Shown: piece by piece, positions 31,570 through 39,972 of the stretch | Numbering within the stretch: position 1 is the first letter of the stretch | Layout of the letters: each line of letters begins with the position of its first letter | DNA from: a virus | IMG/VR virus record: IMGVR_UViG_3300038468_000223 | Coordinates: 41,512 to 105,511 of that record | Direction: 5' to 3' (one strand) | Length of the DNA: 64,000 bases | The notes under the pieces: generated by a model | The model's database searches: none | Seen by the model: only the letters and a program-made list of their open reading frames with translations | What the model was told of the DNA's origin: nothing | Program-made: the position numbers and the translations under genes

Positions 31570-32295
31570 ATGAACGAGAGCGCTCAGCAGCCCAAGAAGA
31601 AGACCATGCGGGTCGTGCAGGTCCACTGCATGGACAAGTCGGTGTGGGGTCTCGGCCAGCCGATCCCGACCCGGCCGGAGACCGTCATCCGCAACATCGT
31701 CGTGGTCAACGACTGCGTCGAGGTCTTCGCGACGGACAACGCCAACGCGATGCAGGTGCCCCACGTCACGCTGTTCCCGCCGCTCGCCATGTGCGTCACC
31801 TCCGTGTGCCCGCTCGAGACCTGGCAGGAGATGATCGCCGACTACGAGCAGATGCAGTTCGCGGTGCAGCTCAACGAGGTGGCCGACCTGCACGGCAGCC
31901 AGTGGCGCGTCGGCGGGGCCGTTCCCGGATCGGAGGTGCCGCTTCGGATCGACCGCATCGTGCGCGAGCTGGGCGACGCCAGCGTCCACATCTTCGTCTC
32001 GCCGCTCCCCGGCAGCGACATGGCGCAGAAGGGGTTCGCCCTGTACTTCCGGCTCATGCCACTGACCGTGACCGCCGCCTCGACGATCCACAACCTCGCC
32101 AAGTCGCGCGAGATCATCACGATGCTCGAGGAGCTGCAGGCCGCCATCGAGGAGCCCGAGGAGGAGGACGACGACGAGGAAGAGGAGGAGGACGAGGAAG
32201 AGGAGGAGGTCGTGCAGGCCGCCGCCGCCCCTCCCGAGACCCCGCCGCTGCCGCCGCCCCCCAACGGAGCCCCCGAGGCCCCCTCCACCAACTGA
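31570..32295 (+). CDS. Hypothetical protein with acidic C-terminal tract
   Basis: 241 residues. About 190 residues of globular, beta-containing sequence (MRVVQVHCMDKSVWGLGQP, VHIFVSPLPGSDMAQKGFAL), then about 25 consecutive mostly Glu/Asp residues and a Pro-rich end. Similar acidic runs occur at 10279 and 63211. It begins the structural region; role unknown. Confidence 0.55.
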   Translation: MNESAQQPKKKTMRVVQVHCMDKSVWGLGQPIPTRPETVIRNIVVVNDCVEVFATDNANAMQVPHVTLFPPLAMCVTSVCPLETWQEMIADYEQMQFAVQLNEVADLHGSQWRVGGAVPGSEVPLRIDRIVRELGDASVHIFVSPLPGSDMAQKGFALYFRLMPLTVTAASTIHNLAKSREIITMLEELQAAIEEPEEEDDDEEEEEDEEEEEVVQAAAAPPETPPLPPPPNGAPEAPSTN

Positions 32296-32304
32296 GAGGA
32301 TCCC

Positions 32305-32631
32305 ATGCCCTCACCCACCACGGCCACGCTCGTCTACACGGTGACGCGCGCGAAGCCGATCAAGATCGCCGACCTCGTCACCGCCGTGGGCAACGTGGTC
32401 CTGACCACCGACGAACTCACGCAGTGCGGCGTGACGCTCAACAGCGACATCACCGCGATGGTCGATGGCGATCACGCCGCGCGCACGATCGTGTTCGATC
32501 TGTCCGCCGACTTCATCGTGCAGTTCCCCGACAACACCGACCAGGCGGCGCCGTTCCGGGGTCTGTTCACCCAGACCCTCTCCGCCGCGCTCAAGACCGT
32601 CGTGGCGGCTGCGGCGCCCGTTCTCGCGTAG
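32305..32631 (+). CDS. Small hypothetical protein
   Basis: 108 residues, beta-rich and polar (TLVYTVTRAKPIKIADLVTA), with GAGGATCCC before the ATG. Possibly a minor virion protein by position. Confidence 0.5.
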   Translation: MPSPTTATLVYTVTRAKPIKIADLVTAVGNVVLTTDELTQCGVTLNSDITAMVDGDHAARTIVFDLSADFIVQFPDNTDQAAPFRGLFTQTLSAALKTVVAAAAPVLA

Positions 32632-32639
32632 GAGGCAGC

Positions 32640-34511
32640 ATGGCCAGCCGGAAGAAGGAACCCAAGACGCCGCCCGACTTCGACGTGGATCTCGCGACCG
32701 TGACCGACAAGGTCTTCCCCGAGAGCGTCCCCAAGGAGGCGGACGGGACCGTCGCCGAGGAGGCCGTGATCTCGATCGAGACGGCGAAGAAGATCGGTGC
32801 CCTGAGCGCGGAGAGCGCGCGCGCCAACAAGGAGGCCGCGCGCGTCATCGACCAGAAGCTCGATCGAGTGACGAACGTGGCGTGGAACACGCGCGACGCG
32901 ATGTCGATGTTCGACAACGTGAGGACCCTGTGCGGGACGAGCCAGATCTACGTCCACGTCCACCGCGTGGACCCGGTACCGCCCGTGCAGTTCGATCCCA
33001 TCCGCATGAACAGCTTCCGGGACGCCCCGGAGCTGTACCAGTTCATCAAGAAGAACTGCCACAAGAAGCAGCGGGAGGCGAAGTACGTCCTCTACTTCCG
33101 CGAGGGCGGCAAGGAGCGCGGGCAGGCCGACCTCATCATGCCCGACACCATGGACGAGGAGCCCGGGATGTCACCACCGAACCAGCCACCGTTCTTTCCC
33201 TTCCCGCCGATCTACGGCTACCCGCCGCCCGGGTACGGTGCCCCCGGCTACGGCGGACCTCCGCCGGGCTACGGGGGCCCGCCCCCCGGCTACGGGCCGC
33301 CACCCTGGGGCCCCGCACCCTACGCCCCGCGGTCGCCGGAGCCGCCCCCCGGCGTCGCCGCACCCCCGGCACCCGCCCCGGCCCCGCCGCCCGCCCCCGT
33401 CGCGGGGCCCCCGACCGCGCCCGCCGGGCCCGCCCCGCCCGCACCCTACGGTGTGCCCCCGACGTACGACCCGGTGCACCAACACGTCGCGACGGTGTAC
33501 CAGGAGCTGCAGCGGACGCAGGGTCTGCTGGGTCAGAACCAGCTCCAGCTCGAACGCGCGCTCGCGCGGCTCGAGGCCTTCGAGCAGCACCAGCAGCACC
33601 AGCCGGCCGCGGCGCCCTCGCCGCCGGCGCCGGTGGCGGCGGCGCCCCCGGCTCCGCCCGCGGGGCAGTGGATCTGGAACGCCGCCCGCGGCGCCTACGA
33701 CTGGCAGGTGGCCCCGCCGCCGCCTCCTCCTCCTCCTCCCCCACCGCCTCCGCCTCCTCCGCCGCCGGCTCCCTCGTCGGCGATCTGGGACGCCGCGCGG
33801 CAGCAGTGGACCTACCCGGCCCCGCCGCCGCCTCCTCCTCCTCCCCCTCCACCGCCACCGACGCCGGTCATGACCCAGCAGGTCTGGGACCCGCATCAGC
33901 AGCGATGGGTGGCGAGCGTCGGCGTCAGCGGTCCGCCGGTGCCCCCGCCCGCTCCGCAGATGGCGCCCCCCGCGAGCTTCCTCGAGCAGGCGAAGGAGTT
34001 GGGGTCCGTCGCCCGCGCGCTGAGCAAGACCGTGCACGAGATCCGCGAGGCGACGGTGGAGATGTCGGGGTTCGACGACGACGACGAGGCGCCGCCGGCC
34101 CCACCACCGCCGCCGCCGGCGCCGCCGGAGCCCGGCGTGGCGGCGATGCCGGTCGGCGACTACCAGTACGTGTTCGATCCCAAGACCGGCAACCCCAACA
34201 TCACGGGGACCATCTTCGCGAACGTGAACAAGATCCCCGACCTCCTCAGCGGGCTGGCGACCGCACTCAAGGAGGTGCAGAAGGCGGCGCAGCCGCCCCC
34301 CACGCAGCTCGTGGAGCACGTCCGCGTCGTCCACGAACCCGCTCCACTGCCGCCGCGGCCCGCGCGTCCGGCGGCCCCGCCGGCGCCTCCGCCTCCTCCT
34401 CCACCGCCGCCTGCGGCAGCGGCAGCGGCGGCCCCCGTGCCGCCCACGCCGCCTCCGGCCGCACCGGCTCCGAGCTACATGCCGTCGCTCGACGTTCTCA
34501 ACGATTTCTAG
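32640..34511 (+). CDS. Proline-rich structural protein
   Basis: 623 residues. Residues 1-180 are globular (SMFDNVRTLCGTSQIYVHVH). From about 180 the protein is extremely rich in Pro, Gly, Tyr and Ala (repeats of GYGGPPPG), interrupted by a coiled-coil segment (HVATVYQELQRTQGLLGQNQ) and repeats of I-W-x-A-A-R or V-W-D-P-H-Q-Q-R-W type at about residues 345-425. A flexible or scaffolding role is plausible. Shine-Dalgarno GGAGGCAGC. Confidence 0.5.
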   Translation: MASRKKEPKTPPDFDVDLATVTDKVFPESVPKEADGTVAEEAVISIETAKKIGALSAESARANKEAARVIDQKLDRVTNVAWNTRDAMSMFDNVRTLCGTSQIYVHVHRVDPVPPVQFDPIRMNSFRDAPELYQFIKKNCHKKQREAKYVLYFREGGKERGQADLIMPDTMDEEPGMSPPNQPPFFPFPPIYGYPPPGYGAPGYGGPPPGYGGPPPGYGPPPWGPAPYAPRSPEPPPGVAAPPAPAPAPPPAPVAGPPTAPAGPAPPAPYGVPPTYDPVHQHVATVYQELQRTQGLLGQNQLQLERALARLEAFEQHQQHQPAAAPSPPAPVAAAPPAPPAGQWIWNAARGAYDWQVAPPPPPPPPPPPPPPPPPPAPSSAIWDAARQQWTYPAPPPPPPPPPPPPPTPVMTQQVWDPHQQRWVASVGVSGPPVPPPAPQMAPPASFLEQAKELGSVARALSKTVHEIREATVEMSGFDDDDEAPPAPPPPPPAPPEPGVAAMPVGDYQYVFDPKTGNPNITGTIFANVNKIPDLLSGLATALKEVQKAAQPPPTQLVEHVRVVHEPAPLPPRPARPAAPPAPPPPPPPPPAAAAAAAPVPPTPPPAAPAPSYMPSLDVLNDF

Positions 34512-34527
34512 CCAGATCGAGCTGCGT

Positions 34528-34553
34528 GGTTCGACTGGTGATACAGTCGAGCC
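34528..34553 (+). promoter_or_regulatory. Palindrome and -10-like box before the membrane gene
   Basis: Arms GGTTCGACTG and CAGTCGAGCC around GTGATA. It contains TACAGT (34542-34547), exactly 6 nt before the ATG at 34554. Different from the 20-bp operator family. Confidence 0.45.
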
Positions 34554-35828
34554 ATGTACCGCCACGTACATTCGATCGGGCTCGGCGCTTCCGAGTTCGA
34601 TCAAAATCTCACGACCTATTTGACGACGAACGCTCCGCCGGAGGTCAGGCAGGCGATCTCGACGGAGGCGTCGGCCGAGCAGTTCGCCGCGCGCTCTCAA
34701 GCCACGATCGATTCGATGCGCGACATCGCCGAGGGCAAACAGCTCACGGTGGCGCAAGCAACAACGATCCTGACCACTGCCGCGAGCGCGATGGCCTTCG
34801 TCGCTGCAGGAGGCGTCGGATCGATCCTCGCTGGTGCCGGAGCCGCGGCCGCCACGACCGTCGCGCTCGGCGCCGCCGCTTCGGCCGGTGCGGTGATGGC
34901 GGCGATGGTCGCGGTGGTCATCGTCGTGGTTGCGGCCGTCGGATGGGCGCAAGGTGGGACGGGCAAGTGCGGGGACGCCTCGACGATCCCGTCCAGCCCT
35001 ACCGATCCTAGGTGGGTGGAGTTCACGGAATACGGACCAATCGCACAGCCTCGAAATGACTTCGAACGCTGGGCATCTCCAGTTCTAGTTCTGAACCACG
35101 AAATGAACGACAACTGCAGAAGCAGTCTGCCGGACCTTGTGCAGACGCTAGCATCGTTGTGGAATGAGCGGCACGAGGCCACGTCGATCCTGACCTACAT
35201 CGGTTACGACATCGACAAGCTTCCTACTTCAGGCCGATACAATTGGCCTGTCTACCCCAATCCACTCAACATCGTCGAGTTCGACCTGCGTGGTGGATCG
35301 ACACTCGGCGCGCCGAAAAAGATCTCCGTCAATCTCGGCAAGTTCATTCCTACTACACCTGCAGAGAAGTCGTTGCTGGTTGGACAGCTCAAAAAGGTGA
35401 GCCTGGTCGAACAACTAAACCTGAGCACGCCGTCGACGCAGTCTGCACAAACATCAACCGCGTCGAAAGTGATCGCTGGAGTCGCGGTGACCGCAGCGAT
35501 TTCTGCCGCGGCACTTTGGGCGTACGCCTACTACCAGAAGATCACCTTCGGGTCGGCGTTGTACAAGGTGGTGGGGCGCTTCGCGAAAGAGAACCCGATC
35601 GCCGTCGACGTTCCGCGCCGACGCACGTCGAAGGGACGCAGGCTGGCCTATCGCGTCAGACTCGATGCGTCGCCCTCGATGGAGTATGTTCAGGTCATGC
35701 CGGATGGATCAGCGATCCTGTTGCGCCACGGCCACCAGGTTGCGAAGTTCCGGCCTACGACCTACCAGCTCCCGAAGATCCATGCCGGCGACGGCGAGCT
35801 TCTGATCTTCGTCGATCAGCTCATCTGA
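34554..35828 (+). CDS. Membrane protein of the structural region
   Basis: 424 residues. A hydrophobic block at about residues 75-130 (AVMAAMVAVVIVVVAAVGWA at its end) gives one or two membrane segments; a second segment is near residue 310 (VIAGVAVTAAISAAALWAYA). Between them is a soluble domain (WVEFTEYGPIAQPRNDFERW). Lower-GC codon use than neighbours. No Shine-Dalgarno sequence; a -10-like box lies 6 nt before ATG. Virion membrane protein inferred. Confidence 0.6.
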   Translation: MYRHVHSIGLGASEFDQNLTTYLTTNAPPEVRQAISTEASAEQFAARSQATIDSMRDIAEGKQLTVAQATTILTTAASAMAFVAAGGVGSILAGAGAAAATTVALGAAASAGAVMAAMVAVVIVVVAAVGWAQGGTGKCGDASTIPSSPTDPRWVEFTEYGPIAQPRNDFERWASPVLVLNHEMNDNCRSSLPDLVQTLASLWNERHEATSILTYIGYDIDKLPTSGRYNWPVYPNPLNIVEFDLRGGSTLGAPKKISVNLGKFIPTTPAEKSLLVGQLKKVSLVEQLNLSTPSTQSAQTSTASKVIAGVAVTAAISAAALWAYAYYQKITFGSALYKVVGRFAKENPIAVDVPRRRTSKGRRLAYRVRLDASPSMEYVQVMPDGSAILLRHGHQVAKFRPTTYQLPKIHAGDGELLIFVDQLI

Positions 35829-35841
35829 GGAGAACGCCACG

Positions 35842-36582
35842 ATGCCCACGCTCACGCATCCGATCTTCAGCTCGGCGTACAACTTCGTGCAGCAGCAGCC
35901 GGTAGCCGCCGTGCAGCCGCTGCCGCCGACGCAGACGGTGACGACGCCGATCCAGACGCAGTCTCCGTCACCGCCGGTGATGGCGGTGAATCCGCAGGCG
36001 CCGGTCACGGCGGCGGTCCCCAACACGAACGGCCTCACCGAGATTGCGGACCGCCTGCTCGCGATGGACCAGGCGGCAGGAGGGCCGCAGAACATCGCGC
36101 AGAACATCGCGGCGGTCCAGAGCAACACCTCCTTCGGACCCGGGAACCCTCCGGTACGCCTGCTCACGGGGCTGCAGAACACGCTCTACGGCAACCCGAC
36201 CCAGAACCCGACCCAGTACAACGCCGATCAGCTCAAGGCGTCGGCGACGTACCTGCGCGACGTGGCAACGCACATGACGGCGCTCGAGGCGCAGGTGGCG
36301 ACCCTGCAGCAGCAGCTCGCTGCGGCCAACGCCGTCCCCACCACCACGAACGTGACGGTGCCGCAGGCACCGGCGTCGGGGTCGAGCATCAACTGGACCA
36401 CGCTCCTCGTCAGCGTGGGCGTCATCGCGGCGGTCGGCATCGGCGCTTGGTACGTGATGACGCACCGTCGGAAGCCGGCCGGAGTGCGCGAGGAGGAAGA
36501 GGAAGAGGCTCCGCCGCGCGTGATCGGCGGCGAGAACAAGCGCCTGTTCCCGCCGGCGCCGTCGCAGAAGCGGAAGAAGTGA
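35842..36582 (+). CDS. Single-pass membrane protein
   Basis: 246 residues. Long Gln/Pro/Thr-rich N-terminal region, a short helical segment (YLRDVATHMTALEAQVATLQ), then one membrane segment (TLLVSVGVIAAVGIGAWYVM) and a basic, Glu-containing tail ending PSQKRKK. The tail composition suggests N-out/C-in or interior orientation. GAGGAGAACGC precedes the ATG. Confidence 0.6.
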   Translation: MPTLTHPIFSSAYNFVQQQPVAAVQPLPPTQTVTTPIQTQSPSPPVMAVNPQAPVTAAVPNTNGLTEIADRLLAMDQAAGGPQNIAQNIAAVQSNTSFGPGNPPVRLLTGLQNTLYGNPTQNPTQYNADQLKASATYLRDVATHMTALEAQVATLQQQLAAANAVPTTTNVTVPQAPASGSSINWTTLLVSVGVIAAVGIGAWYVMTHRRKPAGVREEEEEEAPPRVIGGENKRLFPPAPSQKRKK

Positions 36583-36592
36583 GGAGAGGACG

Positions 36593-37324
36593 ATGAGGAA
36601 GATCAAGGCAGCAAAGAAGATCAAACACGGCGCGTACCGCGGCTGGGAAGTGATGGTCATCGACGCGACTGGCGATGGATTCCCCGGATTGTGGTGGGCG
36701 CACGCCAAACCTGCCGGCCATGCCCAATGGGTGATCTCCACCGAGCAGCGTTCATCCGCACAAGCGTTCGCTGTCATCCACCACAAGATCGACAAGATCC
36801 TCGCGCGCGCTGGTTTCCAGAAGAACCCCGTCAGCAACACCGAGACTGCCGTCATGATCGTCCTCGGAGCGGCGGCCGTCGGGGCGCTGCTCTACGCCTT
36901 CTGGCCCAAGTCGACGGCGGCGGCACCCGCCGTCACGCCGGCACCCGCACCGACGCCCGTACCGGCTCCGGTGACCAAGCCGAGCATCCCGGTCGCGACC
37001 AACAAGACGGTGGCCGTCGGTCCCGAGGCCAACGGGCAGACCATCACCCTGAACGTAGGGGACGTCCTCATCGTCCGCCTGCCGCAGCAGTCGGACACGG
37101 GCTACGTCTGGGAGTTCGCCGTCACAGGGACCTCGGTCGCTCCCAACACGAGCTACACCGAGGGCGGTACGGGCCCCGGCGACGTCCAGACGCTGGTGTC
37201 GGTCTTCAACGTCATGAGCCCCGGTTCGACCTTCGTCTCGGCGGTCTCACGCCGCGGCGGCGCGTTCGGCCAGAGCTTCACCGTCGCAGTCAACGTCCCC
37301 TCCACCACCGGCATCGAGGTCTGA
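36593..37324 (+). CDS. Membrane-anchored protein with chagasin-like (I42) domain
   Basis: 243 residues. Residues 10-75 form the recurring soluble module (YRGWEVMVIDATGDG ... AFAVIHHKIDKILA). One membrane segment follows (VMIVLGAAAVGALLYAFW), a Pro/Ala linker, then a C-terminal beta domain. In that domain NVGDVLIVRLPQQSDTGYVW fits the I42/chagasin pattern (G-D-x-L-x-V-x-L-P-x-N-x-x-T-G-Y-x-W). Chagasins inhibit papain-family cysteine peptidases. The last chagasin loop is poorly conserved (VSAVSRRGG). A papain-like peptidase is encoded at 54723. Confidence 0.6.
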   Translation: MRKIKAAKKIKHGAYRGWEVMVIDATGDGFPGLWWAHAKPAGHAQWVISTEQRSSAQAFAVIHHKIDKILARAGFQKNPVSNTETAVMIVLGAAAVGALLYAFWPKSTAAAPAVTPAPAPTPVPAPVTKPSIPVATNKTVAVGPEANGQTITLNVGDVLIVRLPQQSDTGYVWEFAVTGTSVAPNTSYTEGGTGPGDVQTLVSVFNVMSPGSTFVSAVSRRGGAFGQSFTVAVNVPSTTGIEV

Positions 37325-37327
37325 TCC

Positions 37328-39466
37328 ATGAGCGGCTTCGCCCCCGGCGTCGACAGCGCCCGCAAGAACCTGAACGGCGTCACGATCACCGAGAAGGCGT
37401 TCCCGCAGAACGCCGCGCACGGGGCGAAGTTCAGTCTGGAGGAGGTCGCCGCTCGCATCCTCAAGGGCGGCGCCGATCCGCGGATCCGCGGGTGGGCAGG
37501 CAAGGCGCTCGTCGAGGCGGGCTCGCCGAGCGACCGCCGGGAGCAGGCGCGTGCGGTGCTCAAGAAGCTGCGCTCGCAGACGGTCTACGTCGCCGATCCC
37601 GTCGGCGTCGAGTTCATCGCCGACGCGAAGTACACGCTCTGCCTCGACGAGCTGGGGCTGTGCCTTCCTGGGGCGGATTGCTTTCCGAAGGGAACGCTCC
37701 TGCTTCGCGACGACCTCGAACTCGTTCCGATCGAGGACATCCAGGTCGGCAACAAGATCTGGGGCTTGGACCAGTGGACGACCGTGCAGGCGAAGGCTTC
37801 CAAGGGCATCCTTGCGATCGATGCCCTCTTCTTGAACAACGGCTCGGTCGTCAAGCTCACCGGCGATCATCACGTCTACGTGGGTCGCTGCGAACAACAT
37901 GGACATGCCTGTTCGTGCAGATGGTCCGAGCGAAAGGAACAGCGCATCCGCGTCTCCGATCTTCGAGAAGGGGACGTGCTTGCGCAGCCCGAACGTGTTC
38001 CGTTCGGAGAAACCCCCATCTGGCGGCTCGGCGGCGATGAGTGGGCGATCTCACCGAATCGGCTGAAAGAAGATCGTGCGCCCGGTCGAATGCTTCGGGT
38101 CAAAGGGATCGAACGCGCGGTGATGGAGGTTCCGTGCTTCGACATCCAGACCGAGGACCACCGCGTCTACCTGCCCGAGCACGACGTGACGGTGAGCAAC
38201 TGCGACGATCTCGCGGTGGCCCTCGGCTCCGGACTGCTCGCCCTCGGCATCCCGGTGCAGGTCGTCGCCCAGTCCTTCGACAACTCGGGCATCCCGTCAC
38301 ACGTCCTCGTCGCCGCCGAGACGAGCCCCGACTACTGGGAGCGCGTCGATCCCTCGTCGCGCACCTACGACGTCGGTCAGTACTACCCCGCCGCTCGCGA
38401 GTGGTGGTTCGACCCTACCGGCGAGATCAAGCTCTCCGACGGCCGGCTGCGCGGCAGGTTCGTCGGCGTCGGGAACCTGCCGGACGTCTTCCCCGGCTAC
38501 CCGGGCACCGGGCTCGGGCAGTACGAGAACGTCTCGTTCCAGATCCCCAACATGACGCCCGAGCCGACGGCGAAGCAGAAGGAGGCCGTCTTCCTCACCG
38601 CGACCGAGCAGCTCTACGCCGCCGTCAACGGGCTCGACCTCGCGGTGACCGGACTGGAGAAGGCCGTCGGGCAGCTCGAGAGCGTACGACAGGTCCTGCG
38701 CCCCAGCGATCCGTTCGACCCCGGTGCGGAGGTGACCAGCGTCTCGCAGTTCCCGCGCGACGGGACGTGGTCGAAGAACATGAGCGCGATCTCGCACTGG
38801 CTGATCGACACGGGCAAGCGGCTCGTGAAGGCCGGCCGCGAGGCGCTCGCCGGCGGCCGGCGCATCTTCCTCGATCAGAAGACGCAGGACGCGTACATCG
38901 AGGGCAACGACTCCGACCCCTTCCGCCTCAACACCATCTTCAAGGTGAACGACGCGGTGCTCGCGTTCGTCAACCCACTCGGCGCCGCAGTCGCCGGGCT
39001 CACCGCGAAGGAAGGTCGCGTCCTCTCCAAGGAGGAGACGGAGGCCGAGCTGCTCGCCGCGCGGTCCAGCACGAGCGCGCAGGGCATGCAGCAAGGGCTC
39101 GGCAACCCCATCATCATCGTCGTCGTCGCCGTGGTCGCCGGCGTCATCGTCACCGGCATCGTCGCGATGCTGATCGTCAAGGAGTGGTGCCACACCGCCG
39201 AGGTGACCGCGATCGAGGCCACCAGGCAGGAGATGATGAAGTGTGTCGCCGCCGGCAGGTGCACACCCGACGACGTCATCAAGATGGAAAAGCAGCAGCA
39301 CGACAACCGCGTCGCCGAAGAGAAGGCCCGGTCCGAGAGCGACTTCTTCTCCAAGCTGGAGAAGATCGCGATCTACATGGCCGTCGGCGGCGCCGTCATC
39401 GCCGGTGCCTACGTCGCGGCCCCCGTCGTGAAGACCTTCGCCGAGAAGTGGAGCCACCGCACCTGA
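37328..39466 (+). CDS. Transglutaminase-like membrane protein interrupted by an intein
   Basis: 712 residues as translated; about 538 after splicing. Joining the exteins gives LPGAD-CDDLAVALGSGLLALGIPV, a transglutaminase/NlpC-like active-site helix with Cys as nucleophile, then a probable His/Asp region (SHVLVAAETSPDYWERVD). C-terminal membrane segments are near residues 610-635 (IIIVVVAVVAGVIVTGIVAM) and 690-708. A virion-associated peptidase or crosslinking enzyme is possible. The intein occupies residues 118-291. The unspliced protein would lack an intact active site. Confidence 0.65.
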   Translation: MSGFAPGVDSARKNLNGVTITEKAFPQNAAHGAKFSLEEVAARILKGGADPRIRGWAGKALVEAGSPSDRREQARAVLKKLRSQTVYVADPVGVEFIADAKYTLCLDELGLCLPGADCFPKGTLLLRDDLELVPIEDIQVGNKIWGLDQWTTVQAKASKGILAIDALFLNNGSVVKLTGDHHVYVGRCEQHGHACSCRWSERKEQRIRVSDLREGDVLAQPERVPFGETPIWRLGGDEWAISPNRLKEDRAPGRMLRVKGIERAVMEVPCFDIQTEDHRVYLPEHDVTVSNCDDLAVALGSGLLALGIPVQVVAQSFDNSGIPSHVLVAAETSPDYWERVDPSSRTYDVGQYYPAAREWWFDPTGEIKLSDGRLRGRFVGVGNLPDVFPGYPGTGLGQYENVSFQIPNMTPEPTAKQKEAVFLTATEQLYAAVNGLDLAVTGLEKAVGQLESVRQVLRPSDPFDPGAEVTSVSQFPRDGTWSKNMSAISHWLIDTGKRLVKAGREALAGGRRIFLDQKTQDAYIEGNDSDPFRLNTIFKVNDAVLAFVNPLGAAVAGLTAKEGRVLSKEETEAELLAARSSTSAQGMQQGLGNPIIIVVVAVVAGVIVTGIVAMLIVKEWCHTAEVTAIEATRQEMMKCVAAGRCTPDDVIKMEKQQHDNRVAEEKARSESDFFSKLEKIAIYMAVGGAVIAGAYVAAPVVKTFAEKWSHRT
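37679..38200 (+). mobile_element. Mini-intein (174 residues)
   Basis: Starts at Cys118 (CFPKGTLLLRDDLELVPIED, block A), has GSVVKLTGDHHVYV (block B, T-x-x-H), MLRVKGIERAVMEVPCFDIQ and TEDHRVYLPEHDVTVSN (blocks F and G) and ends with Asn291 before Cys292. The penultimate residue is Ser rather than His, as in some active inteins. No homing endonuclease domain is present. Its base composition is lower in GC than the flanks. Confidence 0.8.
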
Positions 39467-39472
39467 CACACC

Positions 39473-39502
39473 CAGTGAGCCCTCAACGTTCGAACGTTGA
39501 GG
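39473..39502. repeat. Diverged dispersed repeat containing a 22-bp perfect palindrome
   Basis: CAGTGAGCCCTCAACGTTCG (39473-39492) overlaps a perfect palindrome at 39481-39502 with 11-nt arms CCTCAACGTTC and GAACGTTGAGG. It lies between the intein-containing gene and the next gene; a regulatory site or a bidirectional terminator are both possible. Confidence 0.55.
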
Positions 39503-39531
39503 CCTGCACTGGTTGGGTGCAGACTCCTGGT

Positions 39532-39972
39532 GTGATTTACGTCAAGGGGTCGCACATCAAGTTCGAGCTGGTCTCGGGCGAGATCCTCTCGCTGCCGAAG
39601 TCCTTCGGGATCATCCACGATCAGGAGGGCCAGGACATCCCGCGCTGCGAGGTGTACTTCGGTCCGTTCAAGGTGATCGGGCGCGACGCGGGGCTGACGC
39701 CGGCCGCACGAGCATACTTCGGCGACGCCTATCACCCCGATCGGGTGTCGGTTGACCTACCTGAAGGGTCGTGGAATCCTATCTCCGAAGTGGTGCAGAT
39801 CTTCTACAGGCGTCCGTCGGGGGTCAGAGTCGCCAAGCACACCGGCAAGTACCACCACCCGTTCAAGAAGGTGGCGAGGCCGACGTTGTTGAAGGCGGCC
39901 CACGAGCGCTTCTACAAGTTCGAGATGACGAGCTTCTGCATCATCGATGACCGAGGGTTCGTCTTTCCGTGA
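39532..39972 (+). CDS. Hypothetical protein
   Basis: 146 residues from GTG 39532 (VIYVKGSHIKFELVSGEI). Beta-rich, with paired motifs EVYFGPFKVIGRDAGLTP and EVVQIFYRRPSG. The upstream Shine-Dalgarno sequence is weak and the exact start is uncertain. Less GC-biased codon use. It overlaps the next gene by 4 nt. Confidence 0.5.
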   Translation: MIYVKGSHIKFELVSGEILSLPKSFGIIHDQEGQDIPRCEVYFGPFKVIGRDAGLTPAARAYFGDAYHPDRVSVDLPEGSWNPISEVVQIFYRRPSGVRVAKHTGKYHHPFKKVARPTLLKAAHERFYKFEMTSFCIIDDRGFVFP

